Positions 1 to 8,290 of a stretch of DNA of 64,000 nucleotides are shown here, piece after piece. The position numbers were made by a program, and so were the translations under genes. The stretch comes from Pseudarthrobacter sp. NamB4. GTDB taxonomy: Bacteria > Actinomycetota > Actinomycetes > Actinomycetales > Micrococcaceae. The notes under the pieces were generated by a model. The model was not told where the DNA came from. It was given only the letters and a program-made list of their open reading frames with translations, and ran no database searches. Where the stretch lies: contig NZ_VAHM01000012.1 in the NCBI RefSeq assembly GCF_005796185.1, positions 62,001 through 126,000 of the forward strand, read 5' to 3'. The stretch's first letter is position 1. Every line of letters begins with the position of its first letter.

Positions 1-54
1 GACGGTTTCGTCGGGGAACAGGTCGGCAAGCTTGGTGAAGTCGGCGGCGCTCAT
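1..54 (-). CDS. 3-hydroxyacyl-CoA dehydrogenase family protein, N-terminal 18 codons only
   Basis: An ATG at 54 overlaps the thiolase stop in an ATGA arrangement and opens a frame beginning MSAADFTKLADLFPDETV before the window ends. Only 18 codons are visible, so the product is inferred from context: in actinobacteria a fatty-acid thiolase is usually followed, translationally coupled, by a large FadB/FadJ-type hydroxyacyl-CoA dehydrogenase/enoyl-CoA hydratase, and the start resembles that family as I remember it. No catalytic motif lies in the visible part. Confidence 0.6.
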   Translation of the reverse strand, partial: MSAADFTKLADLFPDETV

Positions 55-1331
55 GCGGCTCCTTCGGAGGTGGTTTCGGCAGCGGCGGAATCCTGCGGAC
101 GGACTCCGCTGTAGTCGGCGTGGTGCGGGTTTTCCCAGATCACGGTGGCACCCATGCCCAGGCCGACGCACATAGTGGTGATGCCGTACCGTACGGTGTG
201 GTCCTCTTCGAACTGCCGGGCCAGCTGCGTCATCAGCCGCACTCCAGAGGAGGCCAGGGGATGCCCCACCGCGATGGCTCCGCCGTAGCGGTTAACCCGC
301 GGGTCGTCGTCGGCGATGCCGAAATGCTCCAGGAAACTGAGGACCTGGACGGCAAAAGCCTCGTTGATCTCGAACAGGCCGATGTCCCCGATGCTGAGCC
401 CGGCCTGCTTCAGTGCCTTCTCGGTGGCGGGCACGGGACCGATGCCCATGACCTCAGGCGCAACGCCGGCGTAGGCGTAGGCCACCAGGCGCATCCTGAC
501 GGACAGCCCAAGTTCCGCGGCAGCATCGGAAGAAGCGAGGAGCGCCGCGGTGGCGCCGTCGTTCAGGCCGGCAGCGTTTCCTGCCGTGACCCGGCCGTGG
601 GCGCGGAAGGGAGTGCGGAGCCCGGCAAGGCCGGACATGGTGGTCCCGGGGCGGGGCGGTTCGTCAACGGTGTTGAGCGTCCAGCCCTGGCCGGGCTTCA
701 GGGCTGCCACCGGCACCAGGTCCGGCTGGATCCTGCCTCCGCGGCGGGCGGCGTCGAATTTGGCCTGGGAGGCGACGGCATAGGCGTCCGTACGCTCCTT
801 GGTAATGGACGGAAAACGGTCATGGAGGTTCTCCGCCGTATTTCCCATGTTCAGTGCAGCCGGGTCCACCAGCCGCTCGGACATGAAGCGGGGATTCGGG
901 TCGGCTCCGGAGCCCATCGGATGGTGCCCCATGTGCTCCACACCGCCGGCCAGCACCACGTCGTAAGCGCCAAAGCTGATGCCGCCGGCAGCAGCGGTGA
1001 CTGCCGTCATGGCGCCCGCGCACATCCGGTCGATGGCGAAGCCGGGAACGGTCCTGGGAAGCCCGGCCAGCAAGGCGGCCGTTCGCCCCAGGGTGAGGCC
1101 CTGGTCGCCGATCTGGGTGGTGGCTGCGATCGCCACTTCATCAATCCGTTGCGGCGGCAGCGAGGGGTTCCGGCGGAGCAGCGCCCGGATGCATTTCACT
1201 ATTAGATCGTCAGCTCGGGTGCCGGCGTAGATGCCTTTGTCCCCGGCCCTGCCGAACGGTGTGCGGAGGCCGTCCACAAAGACGACGTCCCGGACAGTGC
1301 GCGAGGCTGCGCCGCTTTCCTGGTGGCTCAC
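51..1331 (-). CDS. fadA: Acetyl-CoA C-acyltransferase (thiolase, FadA type)
   Basis: This 426-residue thiolase should cleave 3-ketoacyl-CoA with CoA in the last step of beta-oxidation. The catalytic set is visible: nucleophilic Cys in DRMCAGAMT (about residue 104), NEAFAVQ (about 323), catalytic His in GHPLASSG (about 357) and the second Cys in CVGLGMG (about 388), where the usual form is CxGGGMG. I start at GTG 1331 because GAGGAG sits 6 bases upstream (complement of 1338-1343) and the protein then begins just before VVFVDGLRTPFGR; a longer frame to 1436 has no family counterpart. The stop overlaps the start of the presumed beta-oxidation partner (ATGA), so the two are probably coupled. An operator-like palindrome lies at 1410-1425. 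Confidence 0.95.
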   Translation of the reverse strand: MSHQESGAASRTVRDVVFVDGLRTPFGRAGDKGIYAGTRADDLIVKCIRALLRRNPSLPPQRIDEVAIAATTQIGDQGLTLGRTAALLAGLPRTVPGFAIDRMCAGAMTAVTAAAGGISFGAYDVVLAGGVEHMGHHPMGSGADPNPRFMSERLVDPAALNMGNTAENLHDRFPSITKERTDAYAVASQAKFDAARRGGRIQPDLVPVAALKPGQGWTLNTVDEPPRPGTTMSGLAGLRTPFRAHGRVTAGNAAGLNDGATAALLASSDAAAELGLSVRMRLVAYAYAGVAPEVMGIGPVPATEKALKQAGLSIGDIGLFEINEAFAVQVLSFLEHFGIADDDPRVNRYGGAIAVGHPLASSGVRLMTQLARQFEEDHTVRYGITTMCVGLGMGATVIWENPHHADYSGVRPQDSAAAETTSEGAA

Positions 1332-1409
1332 GTATAACTCCTCATCGAGATGATGTAGCGCCGGTGGCAGGCCGCAGCGCGGCAGCGTGACAGCGGCAAT
1401 ACCCCCGAT

Positions 1410-1425
1410 GTTACTCGTGAGTAAC
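1410..1425. promoter_or_regulatory. Operator-like palindrome upstream of the thiolase gene
   Basis: GTTACTC-GT-GAGTAAC is a perfect inverted repeat with 7-base arms and a 2-base centre, 79 bases upstream of the thiolase GTG. The TTACT...AGTAA form is typical of TetR-family operators, several of which control fatty-acid degradation genes in actinobacteria. No regulator gene is present here, so regulator identity is inference. Confidence 0.45.
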
Positions 1426-1456
1426 TTAGCCCGCAAGGCCCCGGATGGAAGGGGCC

Positions 1457-1553
1457 CTCTCTCACTTAATGCCTATTTTTGGCCGACGCTCTCTCACTCT
1501 CGTCAAGAAAGTGAAAGAGCGTTGCCAATATTTGCGCGTCAATGGAGAGAGCG
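1457..1553. repeat. Cluster of CTCTCTCACT direct and inverted repeats
   Basis: CTCTCTCACT occurs at 1457-1466 and again at 1489-1498. CGCTCTCTCACT (1487-1498) can pair with AGTGAAAGAGCG (1510-1521) with one mismatch, and GGAGAGAGCG at 1544-1553 is a related inverted copy. The cluster lies between RNase D and the thiolase. It could be binding sites for a regulator or an RNA hairpin; nothing decides between these. Confidence 0.35.
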
Positions 1554-1593
1554 TTTGCGATTCGGTCTGGCAGCCCGTCGCCACCAGCGGGAC

Positions 1594-2928
1594 CTACTGG
1601 CCGGCTGCCGCTGCGTCCTGCTTGGGTTCCTTGGCGGGCAGCGGCTGCGGATTCAGGAACGCCTCGGTGATGAGGGGAGCCGCCAACTCCACCTGCCACT
1701 CGCGTGCTCCCAAAGCGCGCAGTTCGGCGGCAACTGAGGCTTCGGTGATCTCCGACGGCGGCCGCCACGCCACCCGGCGGAGGTAATCCGGGGTCAGCAG
1801 GTTCTCCAGCGGCAGGCTCAACGCGTCGGCCTTTGCCTGCAGGAGGGGCCGGGCCGTGGCCAGCCGTGCGGCGGCCTCCGGGTCGCGGTCGGCCCAGACG
1901 CGGGGCGGGGGCGGCGCGTTGGTGGGCAGGTGCAGCGGGGGGAGGTCCTCCAGATCCCGGGCCGCTGCAATGCAGCGCAGCCAGCGGGGTGCTTCACGTT
2001 GGGCAGCACGCCCGTGGAAGCCCTTGGTTCCCAGCAGCTGCGGCACGGTGGCCGGCATGGCCTTGGCTGCTGCCACCAGCGCGGAGTCCGGAATCAGCCG
2101 TCCGGGAGCCACATCCCGCTTTTGCGCCAGTGAGTCCCGCTCCAGCCACAGCTCCCGGACGGCTGCGAGCTGCCGCCGGTCGCGAATTTGGTGGAGGCCC
2201 GAGGTTTTCCGCCACGGATCCACCCGGGGCGGGGCGATGCCGGCGTCAAGGATGGCCGCGAACTCCTGCTCGGCGTACTCAAGCTTTCCGTCCGCCTGCA
2301 GGAGCTCTATCAGTTCTTCCCGCAGCTCGGTCAGGACCTCGACGTCCAACGCGGCGTAGCGCAGCCATGGTTCGGGCAGAGGCCTGGTGGACCAGTCCGC
2401 TGCCGAATGCTCCTTGGCGAGTCCAAAGCCGAGGAGCTGTTCAATGACGGCGGCCAGGCCCACGCGGGGGAGCCCGGCGAGCCGCGCGGCGAGCTCGGTG
2501 TCGAAGAGCTTGTCCGGCCACATGCCAAGCTCCGAGAGGCAGGGAAGGTCCTGGCTTGCGGCGTGCAGGATCCACTCAACACCGCGGAGGGCGTCGTTGA
2601 TGATGTCCAGGTTCTCGAAAGGCTCGGGGTCGATCAGCCAGGTGCCGGCACCCTCGCGCCGGATCTGGACCAGGAAGGCCCGCTGGCCGTAGCGGAAGCC
2701 GGAGGCCCGTTCAGCATCCACGCCGGCGGGTCCGGTTCCTGCTGCGATGGCGGCGGCGCACCGCTCCAGGGCAGACTGCGTTTCGATGACCAGCGGAACG
2801 CCGTCCCGGGGCGACGCGAGTTCGATGATTTCGGGGATGGGACTGTCAAAGCCCTCCACCGTGATGTGGGGTGCGGTGTCAGCAGCCGGGACGCCGGCCG
2901 TGGTGTTTTCCGGAATGTTAGCGGTCAT
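1594..2928 (-). CDS. rnd: Ribonuclease D family 3'-5' exonuclease with HRDC domain
   Basis: The 444-residue protein has the DEDD exonuclease signature in order: VDAERA (Asp71, Glu73), HAASQDL (Asp127) and YAALDVEVL (Tyr191, Asp195), the DEDDy form that binds two metal ions. An HRDC nucleic-acid-binding domain follows (about 250-320), with the LAAVRELWLERDSLAQKRD segment. Known members trim 3' ends of stable RNAs. The N-terminal 25 residues are low complexity. The gene is the downstream partner of the DUF3000 gene on the same strand, an order common in actinobacteria. The product is clear; its substrate here is not shown. Confidence 0.93.
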   Translation of the reverse strand: MTANIPENTTAGVPAADTAPHITVEGFDSPIPEIIELASPRDGVPLVIETQSALERCAAAIAAGTGPAGVDAERASGFRYGQRAFLVQIRREGAGTWLIDPEPFENLDIINDALRGVEWILHAASQDLPCLSELGMWPDKLFDTELAARLAGLPRVGLAAVIEQLLGFGLAKEHSAADWSTRPLPEPWLRYAALDVEVLTELREELIELLQADGKLEYAEQEFAAILDAGIAPPRVDPWRKTSGLHQIRDRRQLAAVRELWLERDSLAQKRDVAPGRLIPDSALVAAAKAMPATVPQLLGTKGFHGRAAQREAPRWLRCIAAARDLEDLPPLHLPTNAPPPPRVWADRDPEAAARLATARPLLQAKADALSLPLENLLTPDYLRRVAWRPPSEITEASVAAELRALGAREWQVELAAPLITEAFLNPQPLPAKEPKQDAAAAGQ

Positions 2929-3006
2929 GGTGCCTCAAGTTTACCGGCCGGCCCGTTCCCGCCGGACGTCAGCCCCGGGGTTCCTGTTCGCATGGCCTGG
3001 CCGGCG

Positions 3007-3657
3007 TCAGTTCCGGCGCCGGTGCGGCAGCGGGGTCACGCCGTCCGGGAGGGGCGGCAGGCCGGCGAAGGTGCACACCATCTCGGACCAGGCTTCCAGG
3101 TGGGCCTGAACGTCCGGCGTTGCGGGGGTCCAGGAGGCACGGAGTTCGATGTCGATGGATCCGGGCCGTTCCGCCAGGGTGCCGAAGCTCTCCGACAGGA
3201 CCCGGGTGGCAGTGCCGCCGGCCGCCCGGTAGGGAGCCTTGTGGTTCTCCAACGCCTCCAAAAGCCAGGTCCACGCGACTGTTCCCAGCATTTCGTCGTT
3301 GCCCATCTCCGGTTCCAGCTCCGCACGGATGTAGGTGACAATGCGGAACTCGCCGTCCCAGACCTCGGAACCCTCGGGATCGTGGAGGAGGATGAAACGT
3401 CCCGTTGCCAGTTCCGTCCCGCCGTCGTCTTCGGTTCCGGAAGCGGCAGCCAGTGCCATGGCGGCAGGACCATGCAGGGGAGTGGCGGAGCTGTTGGCGC
3501 CGGGCGCAAAAACCTCGGCGCCCAGGGCCACGGCGAAGGGAGCAAGCCGGGCCGGCGCCGGAATCTCCGCCAGGCTGAGTTCCTGGCGGCACTGGGCTTT
3601 CCTGAGGGTTCCCAAGGCGTGGAGAAAATCCGGGGGAACCTGGTCAAGTGCGTTCAC
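3007..3657 (-). CDS. DUF3000 domain-containing protein
   Basis: A 216-residue protein recognised as the actinobacterial DUF3000 family by its length, the RFILLHDPEGSEVWDGEFR-like stretch and its position immediately upstream of RNase D. No catalytic motif, signal peptide or membrane segment is visible; the protein should be cytoplasmic. The start is GTG 3657, with only a weak ribosome binding site. Function is unknown. Conserved linkage to RNase D suggests, but does not show, a role connected with RNA metabolism. Confidence 0.88.
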   Translation of the reverse strand: MNALDQVPPDFLHALGTLRKAQCRQELSLAEIPAPARLAPFAVALGAEVFAPGANSSATPLHGPAAMALAAASGTEDDGGTELATGRFILLHDPEGSEVWDGEFRIVTYIRAELEPEMGNDEMLGTVAWTWLLEALENHKAPYRAAGGTATRVLSESFGTLAERPGSIDIELRASWTPATPDVQAHLEAWSEMVCTFAGLPPLPDGVTPLPHRRRN

Positions 3658-3712
3658 CTTGGCAGACTACGCAACGGGGGCGGGCGGGGCGGGTAGGCTC
3701 GCCGCCCGCCGG

Positions 3713-4846
3713 CTACGCGGGCTGCCCGTCGGGGCGTCCGGCGGGCTGTCCGTTCCGGAGGACCTGCAGCTCATGGCGGATTGCGGCAACAAAGGAATCC
3801 ACATCCTCTTCTGTGGTATCGAAGGAGCACATCCAGCGCACCTCCCGGGTGGCCTCGTTCCAGTCATAGAACCGGAAGGATCCCCGCAGCCTGTCCGCCA
3901 CCCCTTCGGGGAGGATGGCGAACACGCCGTTGGACTCGGTCTCCTGGGTGGGATGGACGCCGTCGATGGAGTCGACGGCGGCGCGGAGCCGTGCGGCCAT
4001 GGCATTTGCGTGGGCTGCCGACCGGACCCACAGGTCACCCTCGAGGAGTGCGATGAACTGTGCGGACATGAAACGCATCTTGGATGCCAGCTGCATGTTC
4101 ATCTTGCGGAGGTAGACCAGCCCGTGGGCTGCCTCCGGGTTCAGTGCCACCACCACCTCACCAAAAAGCAGGCCATTCTTGGTGCCGCCGAAGGACAGGA
4201 TGTCCACCCCGGCGTCCCGGGTGAAGGCCCGCAGCGGGACCTGAAGGTGGGCCGCTGCATTGGCCAGCCGCGCGCCGTCCATGTGGAGCTTCATCCCCTT
4301 GGCGTGGGCGTGCTCCGCGATGGCGCGGACCTCCTCCGGCGTGTAGCAGGTGCCAAGTTCGGTGGTCTGCGTGATGGAGACAGCGAGGGGCTGGGCGCGG
4401 TGCTCGTCCCCCCAGCCCCATGCCTCGCGGTCGATCAGCTCCGGCGTGAGCTTGCCGTCCGGCGTCGGGACATGCAGGAGCTTGATGCCGCCGATGCGTT
4501 CAGGTGCCCCGTTCTCGTCCATGTTGATGTGTGCGGTGGACGCGCACACCACGGCGCCCCACCGCGGCAGCAGGGACTGCAGGGAAAGGACGTTGGCGCC
4601 GGTGCCGTTGAAGACCGGGAAGCACTCGATGCCGGGCCCGAAATGGTCCTCCATCAGTACCTGGAGCCTGGCGGTGTAGTCGTCCTCGCCATAGGAAACC
4701 TGGTGGCCGTCGTTGGCTGCTGCCAGGGCGGCGAGGACTTCGGGATGGACGCCGGAGTAGTTGTCCGAGGCGAACCCGCGCACGTTCGGATCGTGGAGGC
4801 GGATCCCGGCGGCGGTTTCGGCAGTGGTTGTCATGGCTTTGCTCAC
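3713..4846 (-). CDS. ltaE: Threonine aldolase / beta-eliminating lyase family protein
   Basis: A fold-type I PLP enzyme of 377 residues. The Schiff-base lysine is in SFGGTKNGLLFG (about Lys223), MDGARLANA carries the cofactor-binding Asp, and FASDNYSGVHPEV is the typical N-terminal motif. Known homologues cleave L-threonine or L-allo-threonine to glycine and acetaldehyde, with low side-chain selectivity. Two starts are possible, GTG 4846 and ATG 4834; neither has a strong ribosome binding site and they differ by four residues. The neighbours do not refine the substrate. Confidence 0.9.
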   Translation of the reverse strand: MSKAMTTTAETAAGIRLHDPNVRGFASDNYSGVHPEVLAALAAANDGHQVSYGEDDYTARLQVLMEDHFGPGIECFPVFNGTGANVLSLQSLLPRWGAVVCASTAHINMDENGAPERIGGIKLLHVPTPDGKLTPELIDREAWGWGDEHRAQPLAVSITQTTELGTCYTPEEVRAIAEHAHAKGMKLHMDGARLANAAAHLQVPLRAFTRDAGVDILSFGGTKNGLLFGEVVVALNPEAAHGLVYLRKMNMQLASKMRFMSAQFIALLEGDLWVRSAAHANAMAARLRAAVDSIDGVHPTQETESNGVFAILPEGVADRLRGSFRFYDWNEATREVRWMCSFDTTEEDVDSFVAAIRHELQVLRNGQPAGRPDGQPA

Positions 4847-4904
4847 GCTTTCAGTCTAAGTAATGTCAGGGCCCCGCAGGCGGCCGTCCAGTCAGGCCCT
4901 GGAG

Positions 4905-5621
4905 TCACGCCGCCAGCAGCAGCCGCCTGCCGTTGAGTTCAGCGGCGGGGGCCGTGAAGAGCCCGACGACGGCGCCCGCCAGGTCAGCCACGTCCGTTGC
5001 CCCCGGGAAGGAGCGCTCCGGGTGTGTCCGGCGCAGTTCATCGTCCACCAGTGCCTTCACCACCAGGACGACGGCGGCTGCCGGACCGCCACCGTTCGCG
5101 CCGGCGTCCCGCCGGAATCCGTCGGCGACCGCCGTGGTCCACGCCTCGGCGGCGGCCTTCGCGGCAACGTAACTGGCCGTGCCCGCGGAAGGCTTGCCGA
5201 CGGCGGTGGAGGACACCATGGCAAACCGTCCGTTCGGGGAAGCGGCGACGTCGTCATAAAAGACGCGTGACACATTGCGCAGCGTGGTGATGGCCCCGCG
5301 CTCGAGGAAGTCCCAGTCCTCGTCCGACTGGTCAGTGATGCCCCGTGCGCCCCGCCAGCCACCCACCAGGTGGATCACGGCGTCCATGGGCCCGGCAGCC
5401 CTGGAGATGCCGGCCCGCAACTGCCGCACGTCCTCCATCCGCGCGAGGTCGCACACATAGGGGGCAACGCCGTCGCCCGCCTGCTCTGCGGCGGCGTGGA
5501 TCCTGGTGCGGTCAGAACCTACGGTGAAGACGCGGTGGCCCGCACCCCGCAGGGCACGGGCCACGGCAATGCCGGAGGCCCCGCTGCCGCCTGCCACCAG
5601 GACGTTGGCGTGTTGGCTCAC
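4905..5621 (-). CDS. SDR family NAD(P)-dependent oxidoreductase
   Basis: A 238-residue Rossmann-fold short-chain dehydrogenase. The cofactor loop is GGSGASGIA (about 11-19) and the active site contains SSTAV followed by SYVAAKAA, giving the Tyr-x3-Lys pair. The GTG start overlaps the stop of the upstream DUF6421 gene as GTGA, so the two are translationally coupled and probably act together. Substrate cannot be predicted from the sequence. Confidence 0.88.
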   Translation of the reverse strand: MSQHANVLVAGGSGASGIAVARALRGAGHRVFTVGSDRTRIHAAAEQAGDGVAPYVCDLARMEDVRQLRAGISRAAGPMDAVIHLVGGWRGARGITDQSDEDWDFLERGAITTLRNVSRVFYDDVAASPNGRFAMVSSTAVGKPSAGTASYVAAKAAAEAWTTAVADGFRRDAGANGGGPAAAVVLVVKALVDDELRRTHPERSFPGATDVADLAGAVVGLFTAPAAELNGRRLLLAA

Positions 5622-6985
5622 AGCGCCGTGGCCCCGGTAATGCCCGCGGTGGACTCGATGACCGGGCGCATCTTCTTCTCCAGTGCTTCGTAGAACATGG
5701 ACAGGGGGAATTCGTCGTCAAGCACCTGGTCCGTAAGGCCGCGGGGTGGGCCGGCCAGCGGCAGCGCCTCCGGACCTTTCGCCCACACGGAGGCAGGGTG
5801 GGGCGTGACCGTAGCGGAGATCAGCTGGTAGGCGGCGAGCCAGTGGGCTGCCTTGGGGCGGTCGATGGAGCGCCAGTACAGGTCGTCGATTTTGGCGCCC
5901 AGTGCGATCACGGCGCCGGCCACTTCATCCCAGTCGATGCTGAGCCGGGTGTCGGTCCAATGCAGGACGTGCTGCTGGTGCAGCCAGGCAAACAGGAGCT
6001 GGCCACCAAGGCCGTCGTAGTTCCGGACCCGGCTGCCGGTGATTGCGAAGCGGAAGATGCGGTCGAAGATGATCGCGTACTGCACCAGCTTCGCGTGGCG
6101 ACGGGCCTCCGGGTCGGCGTCCTCGTCCTTCTCGATCCGCACCGATTCGCGGAAGGCGGTCAGGTCGCAGCGCAACTCCTCAAGGGAGTACAGGAAGAAC
6201 GGCATCCGCTGCTTGATCATGAATGGATCGAACGGCAGGTCGCCGCGCATGTGGGTCCGGTCATGGATCAGGTCCCACATGACGAACGTGGCCTCGGCCA
6301 GGTCCTGGTCGGCAAGCATCTCCGCGGCGCCCTCGGGCAGCTCGAGGGAGGTGGTCTCGGCAGCGGCCTTAAGGACACGGCGGAACCTCGCCGCTTCCCG
6401 GTCCGCAAATATCGCACCCCAGGTAAAGGTGGGGGTCGTGCTGACCGCCACGGTCTCGGGGAAGAGCACTGCCGAGTTGGTGTCGTAGCCGGCGGTGAAG
6501 TCCACGAACCGGATGGGCACGAAGAGTTTGTTTGAATACTCCCCGGCCTCCAGCCCGGAAATGAACTCGGGCCAGATCACCTCCACCAACACCGCCTCCA
6601 CGAGGCGGTTGCTGCTGCCGTTCTGGGTGTACATGGGAAAGACCACCAGGTGCTGGAGTCCGTCGTGGCGCTGTTCCTGTGGCTGGAACGCGAGGAGGGA
6701 TGCCAGGAAATCCGGTGCGGGGAATCCTGCACCAGCCCAGGTGGAGAAATCGGTGCAGACCGCCTCGAGATAGGCGGAGTCATGCGGGAATGCGGGAGTG
6801 AGGGCACGGATGGCGTCGATAATGGTCCCGACGAGGGCAGTGGCTTCTGCATGGTTTGCTGCCTCAGGGATGGAGCCGTCCTGCACCTGGAGGGCCTGGA
6901 GCCCGGTGGCAGCGGCCTTGAGCCGCATCCAGTCCTTGTTTCCTGCCGAAATCCCGGTCACTGCGGTAGTCAAAGTTTCGGTCAT
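5618..6985 (-). CDS. DUF6421 family protein
   Basis: A 455-residue protein recognised as DUF6421 from its overall sequence, including HDRTHMRGDLPFDPFMIK and the coupling to a downstream SDR gene, a pairing I recall from other actinobacteria. HDRTHMRGD could be a metal site but is not proven. There is no signal peptide or membrane segment. I start at ATG 6985 (MTETLTTAVTG), preceded by AGGCAGG, rather than at an in-frame ATG 51 bases further up. Function is unknown; the GTGA overlap suggests a shared pathway with the reductase. Confidence 0.85.
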   Translation of the reverse strand: MTETLTTAVTGISAGNKDWMRLKAAATGLQALQVQDGSIPEAANHAEATALVGTIIDAIRALTPAFPHDSAYLEAVCTDFSTWAGAGFPAPDFLASLLAFQPQEQRHDGLQHLVVFPMYTQNGSSNRLVEAVLVEVIWPEFISGLEAGEYSNKLFVPIRFVDFTAGYDTNSAVLFPETVAVSTTPTFTWGAIFADREAARFRRVLKAAAETTSLELPEGAAEMLADQDLAEATFVMWDLIHDRTHMRGDLPFDPFMIKQRMPFFLYSLEELRCDLTAFRESVRIEKDEDADPEARRHAKLVQYAIIFDRIFRFAITGSRVRNYDGLGGQLLFAWLHQQHVLHWTDTRLSIDWDEVAGAVIALGAKIDDLYWRSIDRPKAAHWLAAYQLISATVTPHPASVWAKGPEALPLAGPPRGLTDQVLDDEFPLSMFYEALEKKMRPVIESTAGITGATAL

Positions 6986-7128
6986 CGTCGCCTGCCTTTC
7001 TGGTTGCTTGCTAACTATGGGGAGCGTAGCAAGCAATTAGAATGGCTAATGACAGAAAGGGCCCAGCCTAAGAGATTCTTGGGCTCAGCACTGTGAAGGG
7101 AAGCACGAGCGAGTCCTTCCCTGGCGGA

Positions 7129-7668
7129 TCAGGCCTCCGGCAGCGTTTCCTTGACCTGCGGTTCTTCTGTTGGGACGAGCCGGATGGAGATTGAATTGAT
7201 GCAGTAGCGCTGGTCAGTGGGGGTACCGTAGCCCTCACCCTCAAAGACGTGCCCTAGGTGGGAGTCGCATGCGGCGCAACGGACCTCTATCCGGTCCATC
7301 CCCAGGGTGCGGTCGTGGATGTAGCGGACGTTCCCCTCCGCCAGCGGAGCCCAAAAGGACGGCCAGCCGCAGTGGGAATCAAACTTTTCGTTGCTCGTGA
7401 AAAGTTCCGTTCCGCAGGCGCGGCACTGGTAGACACCGGCAGTATGGGTGTCCCAGTACTCGCCCGTGTAGGGACGTTCGGTTCCAGCCTGGCGGAGCAC
7501 GTAGTACTCCTCCGGCGTCAGTTCCTGGCGCCACTGCTCATCGGTCTTCGCAACATTGTTGGCCGTTGCGGCGGAATCGGGGGAGGAATCAGCGGCCACT
7601 GCTTCCTCAGCGGGGGTGGAGGTATCGGCGGTATTGTTTCCGAAAATGCTGTTTCCGAAGATGCTCAT
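7129..7668 (-). CDS. msrB: Peptide-methionine (R)-S-oxide reductase MsrB
   Basis: MsrB reduces the R epimer of methionine sulfoxide in proteins. The family marks are present: two CxxC zinc pairs (CRAC and CAAC), the HCGWPSFW substrate motif, and the catalytic Cys in RYCINSISIR near the C terminus. About 50 acidic, low-complexity residues precede the catalytic domain, longer than the minimal family. I start at ATG 7668 because GGGGAG stands just upstream; GTG 7686 is an alternative. The gene follows the next-listed hypothetical gene on the same strand by 14 bases. Confidence 0.95.
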   Translation of the reverse strand: MSIFGNSIFGNNTADTSTPAEEAVAADSSPDSAATANNVAKTDEQWRQELTPEEYYVLRQAGTERPYTGEYWDTHTAGVYQCRACGTELFTSNEKFDSHCGWPSFWAPLAEGNVRYIHDRTLGMDRIEVRCAACDSHLGHVFEGEGYGTPTDQRYCINSISIRLVPTEEPQVKETLPEA

Positions 7669-7682
7669 AGTCTCCCCAACGC

Positions 7683-8174
7683 TCACGAGTCACCGATAAA
7701 TCCCGATCCTGCGTACAGATGCAGGACGGGTACGCCCAGCTGGTCCTGGGCCTTGTTCGCCCAGTCCGTGTGGAAGGTGTCCGCCACGGCGTGGGGCCGG
7801 GTAATGACCACTGCCTGGGATGCGCCGGTCTCACGGACCTTGGACACCAGCCCGTTCACTGCCCCGCCGTCCACCACTTCCCCGGTCACACCGGATCCGA
7901 GTCCCTCCAGTGCCGCCAGTGACACGGCCAGGGTCTCGGCCGCCTGCGCCCGCTCCTGGCTGGGATCCGGTGCGTGGGCGGTCAGCTCGCGGAATGCCTT
8001 GGCGATGTCGAGCAGGGAAAGGTTTTCGAGGAAGTCCACCAGCAGGTGCCGCTCCGTGTTGGCGGGCACCAGCACCACCAGGCGTGTATCCGCCCCATCC
8101 ACGAGGCGTTCGATGTTCCGGCGGTCGTCCGCCCCCAGGGGCTCTTCGGTCAGGATGACGATGGGTTCACTCAT
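7683..8174 (-). CDS. Hypothetical protein, alpha/beta fold, 163 aa
   Basis: Not recognised. The sequence alternates short hydrophobic strands with helices (PIVILTEE, RLVVLVPANTERHLL, QAVVITRPHAVADTF, VPVLHLYAG), which resembles a universal-stress-protein or Rossmann-like fold, without a clear nucleotide-binding glycine motif. There is no signal peptide or membrane helix. It lies 14 bases upstream of msrB on the same strand, so co-transcription is likely and a stress-related role is possible. The coding call rests on a 163-codon frame with strong third-position G/C and on operon fit. Confidence 0.75.
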   Translation of the reverse strand: MSEPIVILTEEPLGADDRRNIERLVDGADTRLVVLVPANTERHLLVDFLENLSLLDIAKAFRELTAHAPDPSQERAQAAETLAVSLAALEGLGSGVTGEVVDGGAVNGLVSKVRETGASQAVVITRPHAVADTFHTDWANKAQDQLGVPVLHLYAGSGFIGDS

Positions 8175-8290
8175 GGGCCTAGCCTAGCCCTGCAGCGCAG
8201 CACAGCGCATGGGTCGGCTCACCTGTTTGACCGGGCCGGGTGTCCGCCGCCGAATGCGGGCTTGGGTGGCGGGGCGGTAAGAATAGTCTC

